Shown: positions 16,426 to 25,464, numbered from the stretch's first letter. The stretch is DNA of 64,000 nt from Flavobacterium collinsii (GCF_902804485.1 NZ_CADCST010000100.1:1-64000), one strand, 5' to 3'. Numbers and translations: made by a program. Notes: generated from the sequence alone by a model not told the origin.

Positions 16426-18465
16426 ATGAAAGTATTAGATTTCCCTTTAACTAAAATTACCACTTGGTTTATTTATGGTATTTTAGTTTCGTACTATTAT
16501 CCGCTAGCATTCTGGATGGCCGTCGCAGCCTTTATTATTGGTCTCATTACTTTTATACTTGTTTATTTTTCGATTCAAAAAAATAAAAAACCACCTGTAA
16601 TCTTCGGAATAAGCACATATTTTGTTTCGTTTCTTATTGGTGCCGTAACACTTTTGTTTCACTCTGAATCGCTACAAAAATCCAATTATACACATTGCAA
16701 AGACGCTTTTAAAGTTCCTCAGACTATAAATTTTGTCATACGTGAAAAATTAAAGGGTAATGCATACAATGATCGCTACAATGCCATAGTCAAAGAGATC
16801 AATGGCAAAAATTACTCCGGAAAAATTCTGGTAAACATTCAAAAGGACAGCACTAAAAACCCAATTATAATTGGAAGTATAATAAAAACCAAAACCATTT
16901 TACAACGCAATAGTCCAAATAAAAATCCAAATCAGTTTAACTATCAAAAATACCTTTCGGACAAACAGATTTACGCTCAGGTATACCTTAATACAGTAGA
17001 AATCGCGGTTAGCAAAAAAAATCAAAAAGACATTTGGTATTATTCAGGTCGGTTACATTCAAGGATATATAACAATCTGAAAAAGGCCAATTTTAACATG
17101 ACAGAAATGAATGTTGCTCTTGCCCTTATATTGGGGCAACGACAAGAAATTTCAAATGATCTTATTCAGGATTATCAATTCTCTGGAGCCACACACATCT
17201 TATCCGTTTCCGGACTGCATGTTGGATTTATTATGTTGTTTATCAGCTTTATTCTAAAACCCGTTCCCAATACACGAAAAGGCTCTTTATTAAAATTAAT
17301 TTCGATTCTCCTGTCTCTTTCATTTTTTGCGATACTCTCAGGCCTGTCTCCGTCAGTATTGCGCTCTGTCGTTATGTTCTCATTCCTGGCTGTTGGCAAC
17401 CACCTTAGAAGAGCAGGTAGCATTTACCACACTTTACTTGCTTCGCTGCTTTTAATTCTACTCTTTGAACCTTATTTTCTGTTCGATGCCGGTTTTCAGT
17501 TAAGTTACCTCGCCTTATTTTTTATTCTTTGGCTACAGCCTTTGTTAAAAAGTATGTGGTCTCCGAAACTCAAAATTTTACATTTCATCTGGAATGCATT
17601 AACCGTTTCCTTTGCTGCACAAATAGGTACCTTACCACTGTGCCTGTATTACTTTCATCAATTTCCGGGATTATTTTTTGTGACCAATATTATCGTAATT
17701 CCTATTTTATCGTTTATAATGATCGCAGGAATTATAGTAATGTTTCTTGCTGTTTTTTGCCCTCCTCCCATGCTCTTAATTGAGATATTTGAAAAAAGCG
17801 TTTCTCTTTTAAATCTTATGATTCACTATATTGCTTCGCTCGATTGGTTTGTTATACGGGATATTAGCTTTAACTTCTATCTTTTGATCACTTCTTATTT
17901 TGTGGTTATTGCAGGCATTATTTGGGGCAAAAAAACCAATTACAACACAACGTTTGCTTTACTGATTTCTATCATCACCTTTCAAATTTCTCTACTTTAC
18001 ACCAAAAGAGAAACAGAGACCAAACTGGAAATGATTGTCTATCACACAAAGAAAAACACTTTAGTATCTCAAAGAAAAGGAAGCACAATCAAGGTGTATT
18101 CAAATGATACAGTACCCCTTCAAACATCAAAGGCAACCATTCTAAATTCTTATTTGGTGGGGAATTTCAGCAAATTAGACACTATTACTAAAATTAAGAA
18201 TATACTGTTTTTTAATGGTAAAAAAATCTTAGTAATTGATAGTTCCGGAATTTATGAAAGTAAAATTCAACCTGACATTCTGATGTTGATTCAATCTCCA
18301 AAAATAAACTTAGAGCGTATTTTACAGGAGTTACATCCTAAAATTATAATTGCTGATGGATCCAATTCTTACGTTATTCAGAAAATCTGGAAAAGCAGCT
18401 GTAATAAAAAAAACATCCCTTTTCATGCCACAGCCGAAAAGGGATTTTACTCCTTAAATGAATAA
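16426..18465 (+). CDS. ComEC/Rec2 family competence-like membrane protein
   Basis: A 679-residue polytopic membrane protein related to ComEC, the inner-membrane channel that moves single-stranded DNA in natural transformation. It has N-terminal membrane segments, a DUF4131-like region with an OB-like part (SGKILVNIQKD, IIIGSIIKT), and the ComEC core (LILGQRQEIS, GATHILSVSGLHVGFIM, then SPSVLRSVVMFSFLA). It ends with a soluble remnant (about 540-679) where a metallo-beta-lactamase domain sits in longer ComEC proteins; the HxHxDH signature is absent. The start follows the conserved MKVLxFPL beginning. A -7 box abuts the ATG. Confidence 0.9.
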   Translation: MKVLDFPLTKITTWFIYGILVSYYYPLAFWMAVAAFIIGLITFILVYFSIQKNKKPPVIFGISTYFVSFLIGAVTLLFHSESLQKSNYTHCKDAFKVPQTINFVIREKLKGNAYNDRYNAIVKEINGKNYSGKILVNIQKDSTKNPIIIGSIIKTKTILQRNSPNKNPNQFNYQKYLSDKQIYAQVYLNTVEIAVSKKNQKDIWYYSGRLHSRIYNNLKKANFNMTEMNVALALILGQRQEISNDLIQDYQFSGATHILSVSGLHVGFIMLFISFILKPVPNTRKGSLLKLISILLSLSFFAILSGLSPSVLRSVVMFSFLAVGNHLRRAGSIYHTLLASLLLILLFEPYFLFDAGFQLSYLALFFILWLQPLLKSMWSPKLKILHFIWNALTVSFAAQIGTLPLCLYYFHQFPGLFFVTNIIVIPILSFIMIAGIIVMFLAVFCPPPMLLIEIFEKSVSLLNLMIHYIASLDWFVIRDISFNFYLLITSYFVVIAGIIWGKKTNYNTTFALLISIITFQISLLYTKRETETKLEMIVYHTKKNTLVSQRKGSTIKVYSNDTVPLQTSKATILNSYLVGNFSKLDTITKIKNILFFNGKKILVIDSSGIYESKIQPDILMLIQSPKINLERILQELHPKIIIADGSNSYVIQKIWKSSCNKKNIPFHATAEKGFYSLNE

Positions 18466-18602
18466 TTTTTTAATTACTCTAGAAAAGACAAATAAATCTC
18501 TTCTTAAGTCCGGGATACTTTGATTGATTCTAACAACAACATTTTCATTTAACAAGTGAAGAAGTGTTACAAAATCAAACAGCTAAACTGATTCTAAAAT
18601 GC

Positions 18603-19049
18603 TTATGGATTCAAAATTAAATTCGCATCTGCTATCCATGCTTTTGCGCCACCCTGCCTATAAGGAACCAAACCTAAATTGTTAAAGGTCGTTTTCCCTT
18701 TTCTAACGGAAGCCATTAAAAGACATACTTGAGGTAGTTCTGCAATGCCTAAAGCATTTTTTAATTTTAGATTTTGCTCTTTTACCATGTCCGACACAGA
18801 ATCATCAGACATATCAAGTTTTACTAAAATAACATTGTCACGTGACCATACCGCAAAATCAGGTGTGACAAAAATTTCACTCTGAATCCTCTCCGGTGCC
18901 CCAGCGGCAGTAAAAAAAATCAATAAAGGCCGTTTTTGTGAATCACTCGCCATGATGGCATCATTCATATCTGTCTTCCAAATTAAATTTTGGGAATGCA
19001 GACCAAACGCACCTAAAAAAAATAATAAGATAAGTAGTTTTCGGGTCAT
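18603..19049 (-). CDS. Exported thioredoxin-fold protein lacking CXXC (paralogue 3)
   Basis: A 148-residue protein with a signal peptide (FGLHSQ) and a thioredoxin-like fold, closely similar to the next gene upstream and less to 19998-20465. Aligned with the intact paralogue, the active-site loop FFTGSDWCGWCIRLQ is FFTAAGAPERIQ here: both cysteines are gone and three residues are missing. The cis-Pro is kept (LPQVC, Pro at about 106), with a cysteine three residues later (about 109) where the intact paralogue has Tyr. It cannot act as a CXXC oxidoreductase. It may bind proteins or use the lone Cys; this is inference. Confidence 0.8.
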   Translation of the reverse strand: MTRKLLILLFFLGAFGLHSQNLIWKTDMNDAIMASDSQKRPLLIFFTAAGAPERIQSEIFVTPDFAVWSRDNVILVKLDMSDDSVSDMVKEQNLKLKNALGIAELPQVCLLMASVRKGKTTFNNLGLVPYRQGGAKAWIADANLILNP

Positions 19050-19320
19050 ACTAAGTTGGTTTTTTTAAGTAGGTTAATGCGACTAAATTAACATAATATC
19101 TTTATCAAACAAGACATATCTAAACAAAAACGATAAAAAAAATAACAGAAACACAAATTCACTAATAAAGTCACAAATTATTAAGAAAATAAAAAAATAT
19201 CCGGCTTTAATTGACAAAACCACTGATCAACAGAACAAACCGTTCAAAAAAAAATCCCTTCTCACCCGAGAGCAAAAAGGGAATCTACAAATTAAACTAA
19301 GAAACTTAATTTAAATTTTA
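19050..19320. other. Spacer between the two CXXC-less thioredoxin-fold genes
   Basis: An AT-rich spacer with no gene. The part next to the downstream gene (19050-19110) resembles the region upstream of the 19321-19773 gene, both containing AAATTAACATAATAT. A terminator-like hairpin lies at 19255-19282. Confidence 0.55.
19255..19282 (-). terminator. Terminator after the 19321-19773 gene
   Basis: TCCCTT (19255-19260) pairs with AAGGGA (19277-19282). An inner CTC/GAG pairing supports the stem, and on the minus strand a run of T's follows. Confidence 0.6.
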
Positions 19321-19773
19321 TCATTCACTTGGATGTAAAATTGCATTTGATTCCGCAATCCAGGCTTTTGCACCACCAGGTTTATAGGCAATTTTTCCTA
19401 AAGCACTAAAAGTAGTTTTATTTTTTCTGATCGAAGCACTTGCAAAACATACTTCCGGTAAGTCCTCAACTCCAAAAGCATTCTTTAATTTTAGTTTTTG
19501 CTCTTTATCACTTTCATCGGCAGTACTGTCAGACAAATCAAGCTTTACAAGGATAACATTGTCGCGTGACCAAACCGCAAAATCCGGAGTTTTGAAAATT
19601 TCGTTTTGAAGATTTTCCGGTACACCTGAGGCAGTGAATAAAATCAACATGGGTTTTTTCTGTTCATTACTAAGTGCAATTGCATCCGTCATGTTCGTTT
19701 TCCAAACTAAGTTCTGTGCCTGCATAAAAATTGAACCGAAAAAAAATAGTAGGATAAGTATTTTTTTGGTCAT
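19321..19773 (-). CDS. Exported thioredoxin-fold protein lacking CXXC (paralogue 2)
   Basis: A 150-residue secreted thioredoxin-fold protein (signal ending MQAQ). The active-site loop reads LFTASGVPENLQ instead of FFTGSDWCGWCIRLQ, so the CXXC is deleted as in the 18603-19049 protein. The cis-Pro followed by a Cys (DLPEVC, about 106-109) is also shared. The two differ mainly at surface positions and keep KTPDFAVWSRDNVILVKLD-type segments in common, consistent with a tandem duplication after loss of the active site. It has its own terminator. The role is unknown; a non-redox binding or scaffold role near the peptide transporters is a guess. Confidence 0.82.
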   Translation of the reverse strand: MTKKILILLFFFGSIFMQAQNLVWKTNMTDAIALSNEQKKPMLILFTASGVPENLQNEIFKTPDFAVWSRDNVILVKLDLSDSTADESDKEQKLKLKNAFGVEDLPEVCFASASIRKNKTTFSALGKIAYKPGGAKAWIAESNAILHPSE

Positions 19774-19936
19774 ATTAAATTGGTTTTTGGTTAGAATATC
19801 AAGACGAAATTAACATAATATTTTAATTTTCCAATTTTTATTAATACAAAAAATACATTATACATTTTTTTAAACAAAATAAAATATCAAATACTTAATA
19901 AGTGTAAAATTGGTAATTCCTTTTTCTTACTAAACA

Positions 19937-19968
19937 AAAAACTCCTTACCAAAGGGTAAGGAGTTTTT
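19937..19968 (-). terminator. Terminator after the intact thioredoxin-fold gene
   Basis: A perfect 14-base stem (AAAAACTCCTTACC at 19937-19950 and its complement at 19955-19968) with an AAAG loop. It lies about 30 bases after the gene on the minus strand and ends in a T-run. Confidence 0.85.
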
Positions 19969-19997
19969 TGAACTATAATTGTAATTGAGTATTTACT

Positions 19998-20465
19998 TTA
20001 AGATTTTTTGGGATGTACAATTCCTTCCGCAACTGTTAACCATGCAGCCGGGCCACCCGCAACATATCCTGTCTGCCCCAATCCTTTAAAATTGACTTTC
20101 CCGTCTTTGGACTCAGCACTTGTAAAATAAATGGTCGGAAACCCCTGAATTCCAAATGCTTGCTGCAATTCATTATTCTGATTTTTAAGTTCTGGCGTTT
20201 GAGGTGTTCTTCTTGGATAATCGAGCTCAACCAAGACTACATTCTCCGTAGCCCATTTTTTGAATTCAGTTGTTTTTAAAACCTCATTCTGTAAACGAAT
20301 ACACCACCCGCACCAGTCACTTCCGGTAAAGAACATCAACAAAGGTTTTTTCTCCTTATTACTTATTGTTATGGCTTCTTTGACGTCTGTATACCATTTT
20401 AGCTCTTGTGCCTGTGTTACAAATGCTCCGGCTAAAAATAGTGTTATTAAAAATATTTTTTTCAT
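19998..20465 (-). CDS. Exported thioredoxin-fold (DUF255/thioredoxin_7-like) protein with CXXC
   Basis: A 155-residue periplasmic thioredoxin-like protein. It has a signal peptide (ending VTQAQ), an active site FTGSDWCGWC (Cys 52 and 55), and a cis-Pro loop GFPTIYF at about 109-113. Such proteins reduce or exchange disulfides in exported proteins. It is the intact member of three paralogues in a row and the probable ancestor of the two CXXC-less copies downstream. It has its own promoter (TTTTG, then TAAATTTG) and a strong terminator, so it is probably transcribed alone. Confidence 0.9.
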   Translation of the reverse strand: MKKIFLITLFLAGAFVTQAQELKWYTDVKEAITISNKEKKPLLMFFTGSDWCGWCIRLQNEVLKTTEFKKWATENVVLVELDYPRRTPQTPELKNQNNELQQAFGIQGFPTIYFTSAESKDGKVNFKGLGQTGYVAGGPAAWLTVAEGIVHPKKS

Positions 20466-20481
20466 ATCCTTTTATTTTTCA

Positions 20482-20510
20482 CAAATTTAAACAAAAAAAG
20501 AATCGCAAAA
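20482..20510 (-). promoter_or_regulatory. Promoter of the intact thioredoxin-fold gene
   Basis: On the minus strand, TTTTG (20510-20506) is followed after 16 bases by TAAATTTG (20489-20482), which matches the -7 consensus. The ATG at 20465 is about 16 bases further on. Confidence 0.55.
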
Positions 20511-20516
20511 TGTCGT

Positions 20517-22001
20517 CTATTTTACTTCTTGCATTAATTTTCTAATAATTGGCGAAATTGCAATTAATATAACCCCTGCAACAAACGAATAAATTGCCAA
20601 TTGATAATATCCTTCTGTATAAGACTGCAATTTAGAAAGCAATGTATCTCCTGTATTTGATCTTGATATTTCTGCACCTAATTTCCCTGCAAATAATTGC
20701 CCGAATGCACTTGCCAGGAACCACAATCCCATCATCATTCCGAATAATCTTTTTGGAGATAATTTGGTAATAATTGACATTCCGATTGGCCCTAAACAAA
20801 GCTCTCCAATAGTTGTTATCAAATAAGCAAACGTAAAGACATTTAAAGAAGCTATACCTTCTGAGCTTGCAAAAAACTTAGTTAGATAAAAGATGTAAAA
20901 GGAAGCTCCAAGGAATAAAAACCCAATTCCAAACTTAATCAAAGTGTTTGGTTCAATTTTTCGTTTTCCAAGCCAAATCCACAATAAACCAATAAGCGGA
21001 CTCAAAACAACTACAAAAAAGGTATTAGAACTATTATTGACTACGTTAGGATCTATCGTAAAAAACAACAATTGATCACTCAAATTGTCTTTGGCAAAAA
21101 GCGATAACGACCCACCGCTTTGTTCGTATATCGAGTTAAATAACAAATAGAAAAATACAAACAAAAAGGCTGCGAAGAGCTTTTTCTGCATTTTTACATC
21201 TCCTAGTTTTATCAATTCATAAACAAAATAGAGAACGGCAATTATACCAATCGTATACATGAAATAATCCGTATAATCGGTATTTTTCACCATTATAAAA
21301 ATAAATGGCAAACTCAGTATCGATACTGCATACACTATTATTTCACGAATTCTTCTTTTACCTGCATCCAGATGCAATAATGGAGAATCTCCAATTGGGC
21401 CCAAATGTTTTTTTGTAAACAAAAAGGTAATCAATCCCAAAAACATCACTATTGCGGCCGACAAAAAGCACAGTTGCCAAGAGTAGTATTTTCCTAAATA
21501 AATACACAAAGCACCTCCTAAAAGGCCTCCAACATTTATTCCGGCGTAAAACATTCCGTAACCTGCGTCTCTACGACCATCTCCTTCATGGTACAACTCT
21601 CCTACCATTGAAGAAACATTTGGCTTAAAAAACCCTGTTCCAATGATCGAAAACGCAATACCATAATAAAACATCACCTGAGGAGAAAAGGCAATCAAAA
21701 GATTTCCAAGAATCATAACGATCCCTCCAAAGAATAATGATTTTTTAAACCCTAATACCTTATCAGCAAAAATACCGCCGATAAAGGTAAAAGCATAGAC
21801 AAAAGCCTGAATGGCTCCATATTGTAAATTGGCGTGCTCATCTTTCAACAAAAGCTGATCTACCATAAAAAACGTAAGTACGCCACGCATTCCGTAAAAG
21901 CAAAAACGTTCCCACATTTCAACAAAAAACAAATACCACAGTTGTCTTGGATAAGTGCCTTCAAAATTTTGAATCTCCTCTAAAGTGATCTTCTCTTCCA
22001 T
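20517..22001 (-). CDS. POT/PTR2 family peptide:proton symporter (copy 3 of 3)
   Basis: A 494-residue membrane transporter of the proton-dependent oligopeptide family, importing di- and tripeptides across the inner membrane. It shows the proton-coupling ExxER motif in EMWERFCFYGMR, the PTR2 segments IGTGFFKPNVSS and YAGINVGGLLG, and the late signature GELCLGPIGMSIITKLSP. About 14 hydrophobic segments are visible. It is 14 bases downstream of another POT gene and in the same transcription unit as dipeptidyl peptidase IV, which makes dipeptides. Confidence 0.93.
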   Translation of the reverse strand: MEEKITLEEIQNFEGTYPRQLWYLFFVEMWERFCFYGMRGVLTFFMVDQLLLKDEHANLQYGAIQAFVYAFTFIGGIFADKVLGFKKSLFFGGIVMILGNLLIAFSPQVMFYYGIAFSIIGTGFFKPNVSSMVGELYHEGDGRRDAGYGMFYAGINVGGLLGGALCIYLGKYYSWQLCFLSAAIVMFLGLITFLFTKKHLGPIGDSPLLHLDAGKRRIREIIVYAVSILSLPFIFIMVKNTDYTDYFMYTIGIIAVLYFVYELIKLGDVKMQKKLFAAFLFVFFYLLFNSIYEQSGGSLSLFAKDNLSDQLLFFTIDPNVVNNSSNTFFVVVLSPLIGLLWIWLGKRKIEPNTLIKFGIGFLFLGASFYIFYLTKFFASSEGIASLNVFTFAYLITTIGELCLGPIGMSIITKLSPKRLFGMMMGLWFLASAFGQLFAGKLGAEISRSNTGDTLLSKLQSYTEGYYQLAIYSFVAGVILIAISPIIRKLMQEVK

Positions 22002-22015
22002 TTATTTATAAATAA

Positions 22016-23674
22016 TTAATTAATTCCTTTTTCTTTCATCACTTTATTAAGCTCCTTTACCAAGGCAAACATTAGCACTGTTGCAAACATTAACAATGCA
22101 AAATTAACCCAAAAAAAGTTAGCTTTATTATCGTAGGTGTCCCACATACTAGCCAAAACTCCACTTAATTTATTCCCTATTGAAGTAGATAAAAACCAAC
22201 CTCCCATCATTAAGGATGTAATATTTACCGGGCTTAGTTTAGACACCACCGATAATCCCATTGGACTTAAAAACAATTCTCCTATGGTTATGATTCCGTA
22301 ATTGGCTACCAACCACCAGACACTCACTTTCTCCGCCCCATCATGACCAATTTGAACGGCAGCTATCATAACTAAAACCGACAATGCAGAAATTAATAAC
22401 CCAAAGGCTATTTTAGTAGGTGTTGAGGGCTCTTTTTTTCTTGAACGTAAAAAAGAAAAAAAAGCAACAATCAAAGGGGTTAGTATGATCACCCAGGCAG
22501 GGTTTATAGATTGACTTAAATTGGTTGCCCACAAATGAACTTTACCTCCTTCTGCGGGAAGTTTCTCTGGCGCAACGTTTCTAAAATATAGCGGATAATT
22601 TACTTCTTTCTGAACTTCACCATTTACTTTTTGCAAACGAAACTGATGATCATAAAGTTCTACCGATTCTTTTTTATATTCGACTTCTTTGGCTAATTTT
22701 AATTTTCCAACAAGCTGACCCGTTGTTCCGGTAACTTCTCTGTCTGTATAGCGATCTGCCCAAGTGGTAAGCGCTGAGCCATTAAGTTTAAAAACCGCCC
22801 AAAATAAAATAACAACACCAAAAATAGCCAACAAAGCTCCTATTGGTCGTTTGTCTTCTGCTTTTGCTTTAAAATAAAGTGATCCGTAAAAGAAAATTAT
22901 CGGAATACAGGCAAATATAAAGGCATCTGTACTATCTGAACCAAAAATATAACTATCTAAATTTGTTTCTGACGTTACTCCTTTTATCAACCAGCCAATT
23001 GCTCCAAAAACAAAAGATGGCAATAAAATAAACAGGATGATTTTGTAAAACGGCATATCGCCTTCCTGTACTCCTTTTTTCTGATCATGGCCTACATAAT
23101 GTTTTGTACCCAATAAAAATACAATAACACCAATAAACATACCTACACCCGCTGCCATAAAGGCCCAATGCCAGCCTAATAGAATTTGCAGTGCAGCACC
23201 AAAGAAATTACAAATAAAACCTCCAACATTAATTCCCATATAGAAAATATTGTAGCCTTCGTCTTTTTTATCTTTATATTCTTCATTAGAATAAAAACTT
23301 CCCAATAGTGTAGAAATATTAGGCTTAAAGAAACCATTTCCTACAATCACCAAAGTCATGGCAATATAGAGCACCGTTATATCATGAACTCCCATTAAGA
23401 AATAACCAATACCCATTAAGATTCCTCCCAAAACGATCGATTTTTTATAGCCTAAATATCGATCTGCGATAAGTCCGCCAATAAAAGGAGTTAAAAAAAC
23501 CAATGCGATAAAGGTTCCGTATAAGTCAGAAGCTTCTTTCTCGGTCATAGCAAAACCATCCTTTACATCTTTTAGATATAAAGTAAATATTCCAATCATT
23601 AAGTAATATCCAAAACGTTCCCACATTTCAGATAAAAACAAAAAAGGCAATGCTTTAGGGTGTTTTTTCCACAT
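22016..23674 (-). CDS. POT/PTR2 family peptide:proton symporter (copy 2 of 3)
   Basis: A 552-residue POT transporter. Motifs are EMWERFGYYLMIGIF (ExxER), VGNGFFKPNISTLLG, YMGINVGGFICNFFG and GELFLSPMGLSVVSKLSP. A polar insertion of about 90 residues at roughly 295-385 (around YKKESVELYDHQFRLQ) lies between membrane segments and is absent from the other two copies, so it may form an extra periplasmic or cytoplasmic loop that alters specificity. It follows the third POT gene after a hairpin at 23697-23730 that may reduce read-through. Confidence 0.92.
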   Translation of the reverse strand: MWKKHPKALPFLFLSEMWERFGYYLMIGIFTLYLKDVKDGFAMTEKEASDLYGTFIALVFLTPFIGGLIADRYLGYKKSIVLGGILMGIGYFLMGVHDITVLYIAMTLVIVGNGFFKPNISTLLGSFYSNEEYKDKKDEGYNIFYMGINVGGFICNFFGAALQILLGWHWAFMAAGVGMFIGVIVFLLGTKHYVGHDQKKGVQEGDMPFYKIILFILLPSFVFGAIGWLIKGVTSETNLDSYIFGSDSTDAFIFACIPIIFFYGSLYFKAKAEDKRPIGALLAIFGVVILFWAVFKLNGSALTTWADRYTDREVTGTTGQLVGKLKLAKEVEYKKESVELYDHQFRLQKVNGEVQKEVNYPLYFRNVAPEKLPAEGGKVHLWATNLSQSINPAWVIILTPLIVAFFSFLRSRKKEPSTPTKIAFGLLISALSVLVMIAAVQIGHDGAEKVSVWWLVANYGIITIGELFLSPMGLSVVSKLSPVNITSLMMGGWFLSTSIGNKLSGVLASMWDTYDNKANFFWVNFALLMFATVLMFALVKELNKVMKEKGIN

Positions 23675-23696
23675 AACTATACAGTCTTTAAAATTA

Positions 23697-23730
23697 AAAT
23701 TACCTACAAGCCTAGACCTGTAGGTAATTT
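23697..23730 (-). terminator. Hairpin between the first and second POT genes
   Basis: AAATTACCTACA (23697-23708) pairs perfectly with 23719-23730 around a ten-base loop, with T's after it on the plus strand and A/T-rich flanks on the minus strand. It lies inside the same-strand POT series, so it may act as an attenuating terminator. Confidence 0.65.
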
Positions 23731-23751
23731 TTTATATCTAATAATTATTAA

Positions 23752-25428
23752 TTATCGAACGCCATGCATCATCTTTTTCAAAAATGGAGTTAACGCAAAT
23801 AATATGATTGCAGCAAGTCCTGTAAGCACTACGAATACCATGAAAAACTCGTATAAATTATGGATTTCAAATCCAGCAAAGAAGTGATTATGTGCACTGA
23901 TTTGATGTTTCTCTAATAAAGCCAATTGTTCCGCTGTTGGTGTAATTTTGTTATCTAAAACTGCCTGAAGATCGATTCCTAATTCTTTTGCTTTTGCAAA
24001 TTTATCTCCTGTTGCAGGCAAGATAGAACCTAAAGTTCCTCCTAAAGCATAACCGGATGCATTTGACAAGAAAAAGACTCCGTATAACAATGAAGCGAAA
24101 CGTTTTGGAGACAGTTTACCTACCAATGACAAACCAATTGGAGACAAACACAATTCAGCACATGTATTTAAGAAATACAATAAAATCAACCATTTTACCA
24201 ATAACAGGCCTGAAGTTCCAATATAAGAAACCTGAGTTGCAATCATGAAGAAACTAATAGAAATCACGACTAAACCAACGGCTAATTTTACCGGTGAGAT
24301 TGGCTCTGTTCCTTTGGCTCTTAAAGTATCCCAAAGTATACTAAAAGGTACCGCCAGGATTACCACAAACAGTCCGTTGAAAATCTGAACCATTGACGGT
24401 GGCATTTGCCAGCCAAAAAAGTTTCTGTCCGTTTGATTGTCTGCAATAAAAGTCAATGATGAACCAGCTTGCTCAAAAGCTGCCCAGAAGAAAATGATAA
24501 AAAAGGAAACGATATAAATAACGATAATCCTGTCTCTCTCAATTTTAGTTAAAGAAGTGTCCGAAATAATTAATCCGGCTAATGATAAACCACTAGAGTA
24601 GATCAAAGTATAAATCAGGTTCTGACCTACCACATAATGAAAAAAGAATCCTAAAGCTACAAATGCAATTCCGGCAACTGCTAACGCTTTATTTGAGAAA
24701 TTTGCTTTTTGCGCTTCTCCTTCTTCAAAATCAGAAGCGTCATTTTTAGAAGGCAAACCTCCTAATGGTTTTCCTTCAGGAGAAACTACGTATTTATTCT
24801 TTAAAAAGTAAAAAAGTAACGTCCCTAATAACATTGCAATAGAAGCGGCAAGGAATCCCCATCTAAAAGCATGAATATCTCTAATTCCGCCAGCATCTTT
24901 TACATCTCCTAATAAAGGACAAATAGACTGACCTAAAAAAGCTCCAATGTTGATACCCATATAGAAAATAGTAAAAGCACTATCTAATTTTGTTTTTTCC
25001 TGTTTTGGATACAAACTTCCAACCATACTTGAAATGTTTGGCTTGAAGAATCCGTTACCAAAAACAATAACTCCTAACGCCGTATACATAATGATTGTAG
25101 CAAAGGCTCTGTTACCTTCAAAAACACTACCACTGGTAAACAACAACAACTGTCCAATTGCCATTAACAATCCGCCTAATAGAATACAGTTTCTGTTTCC
25201 TAAAAAACGATCGGCAACAAAACCACCCAACATAGGTGTTAGATAACAAAGTCCAAGGAAACCTCCATAAATTAAAGAAGCCTCTTCTTCCTTCATCAAT
25301 AATGAATTCACAAGAAATAAAGTTAATAAAGCTCGCATTCCATAAAAATTGAATCGCTCCCACATCTCCGTTCCAAATAATACCCAAAGTCCTTTTGGAT
25401 GTGCAGTTTTTACTTTAGTTTCTCCCAT
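23752..25428 (-). CDS. POT/PTR2 family peptide:proton symporter (copy 1 of 3)
   Basis: A 558-residue POT transporter with EMWERFNFYGMRALL (ExxER), FGNGFFKPNISSMVG, YMGINIGAFLGQS and AELCLSPIGLSLVGKLSP. A polar segment near residues 215-240 (SKNDASDFEEGEAQK) is a probable cytoplasmic linker between the two six-helix bundles. It starts 36 bases after the dipeptidyl peptidase IV gene, so secretion of the peptidase and uptake of its products look coupled. The ligand range is not predictable from sequence. Confidence 0.93.
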   Translation of the reverse strand: MGETKVKTAHPKGLWVLFGTEMWERFNFYGMRALLTLFLVNSLLMKEEEASLIYGGFLGLCYLTPMLGGFVADRFLGNRNCILLGGLLMAIGQLLLFTSGSVFEGNRAFATIIMYTALGVIVFGNGFFKPNISSMVGSLYPKQEKTKLDSAFTIFYMGINIGAFLGQSICPLLGDVKDAGGIRDIHAFRWGFLAASIAMLLGTLLFYFLKNKYVVSPEGKPLGGLPSKNDASDFEEGEAQKANFSNKALAVAGIAFVALGFFFHYVVGQNLIYTLIYSSGLSLAGLIISDTSLTKIERDRIIVIYIVSFFIIFFWAAFEQAGSSLTFIADNQTDRNFFGWQMPPSMVQIFNGLFVVILAVPFSILWDTLRAKGTEPISPVKLAVGLVVISISFFMIATQVSYIGTSGLLLVKWLILLYFLNTCAELCLSPIGLSLVGKLSPKRFASLLYGVFFLSNASGYALGGTLGSILPATGDKFAKAKELGIDLQAVLDNKITPTAEQLALLEKHQISAHNHFFAGFEIHNLYEFFMVFVVLTGLAAIILFALTPFLKKMMHGVR

Positions 25429-25464
25429 ATTCTTTATTATTTATTTAAGGTTTTTAGTTTTATG

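Noticed and set aside
19124-19250. Possible small gene in the AT-rich spacer
   Set aside because: No start with coding-like composition; only A/T runs and a terminator.
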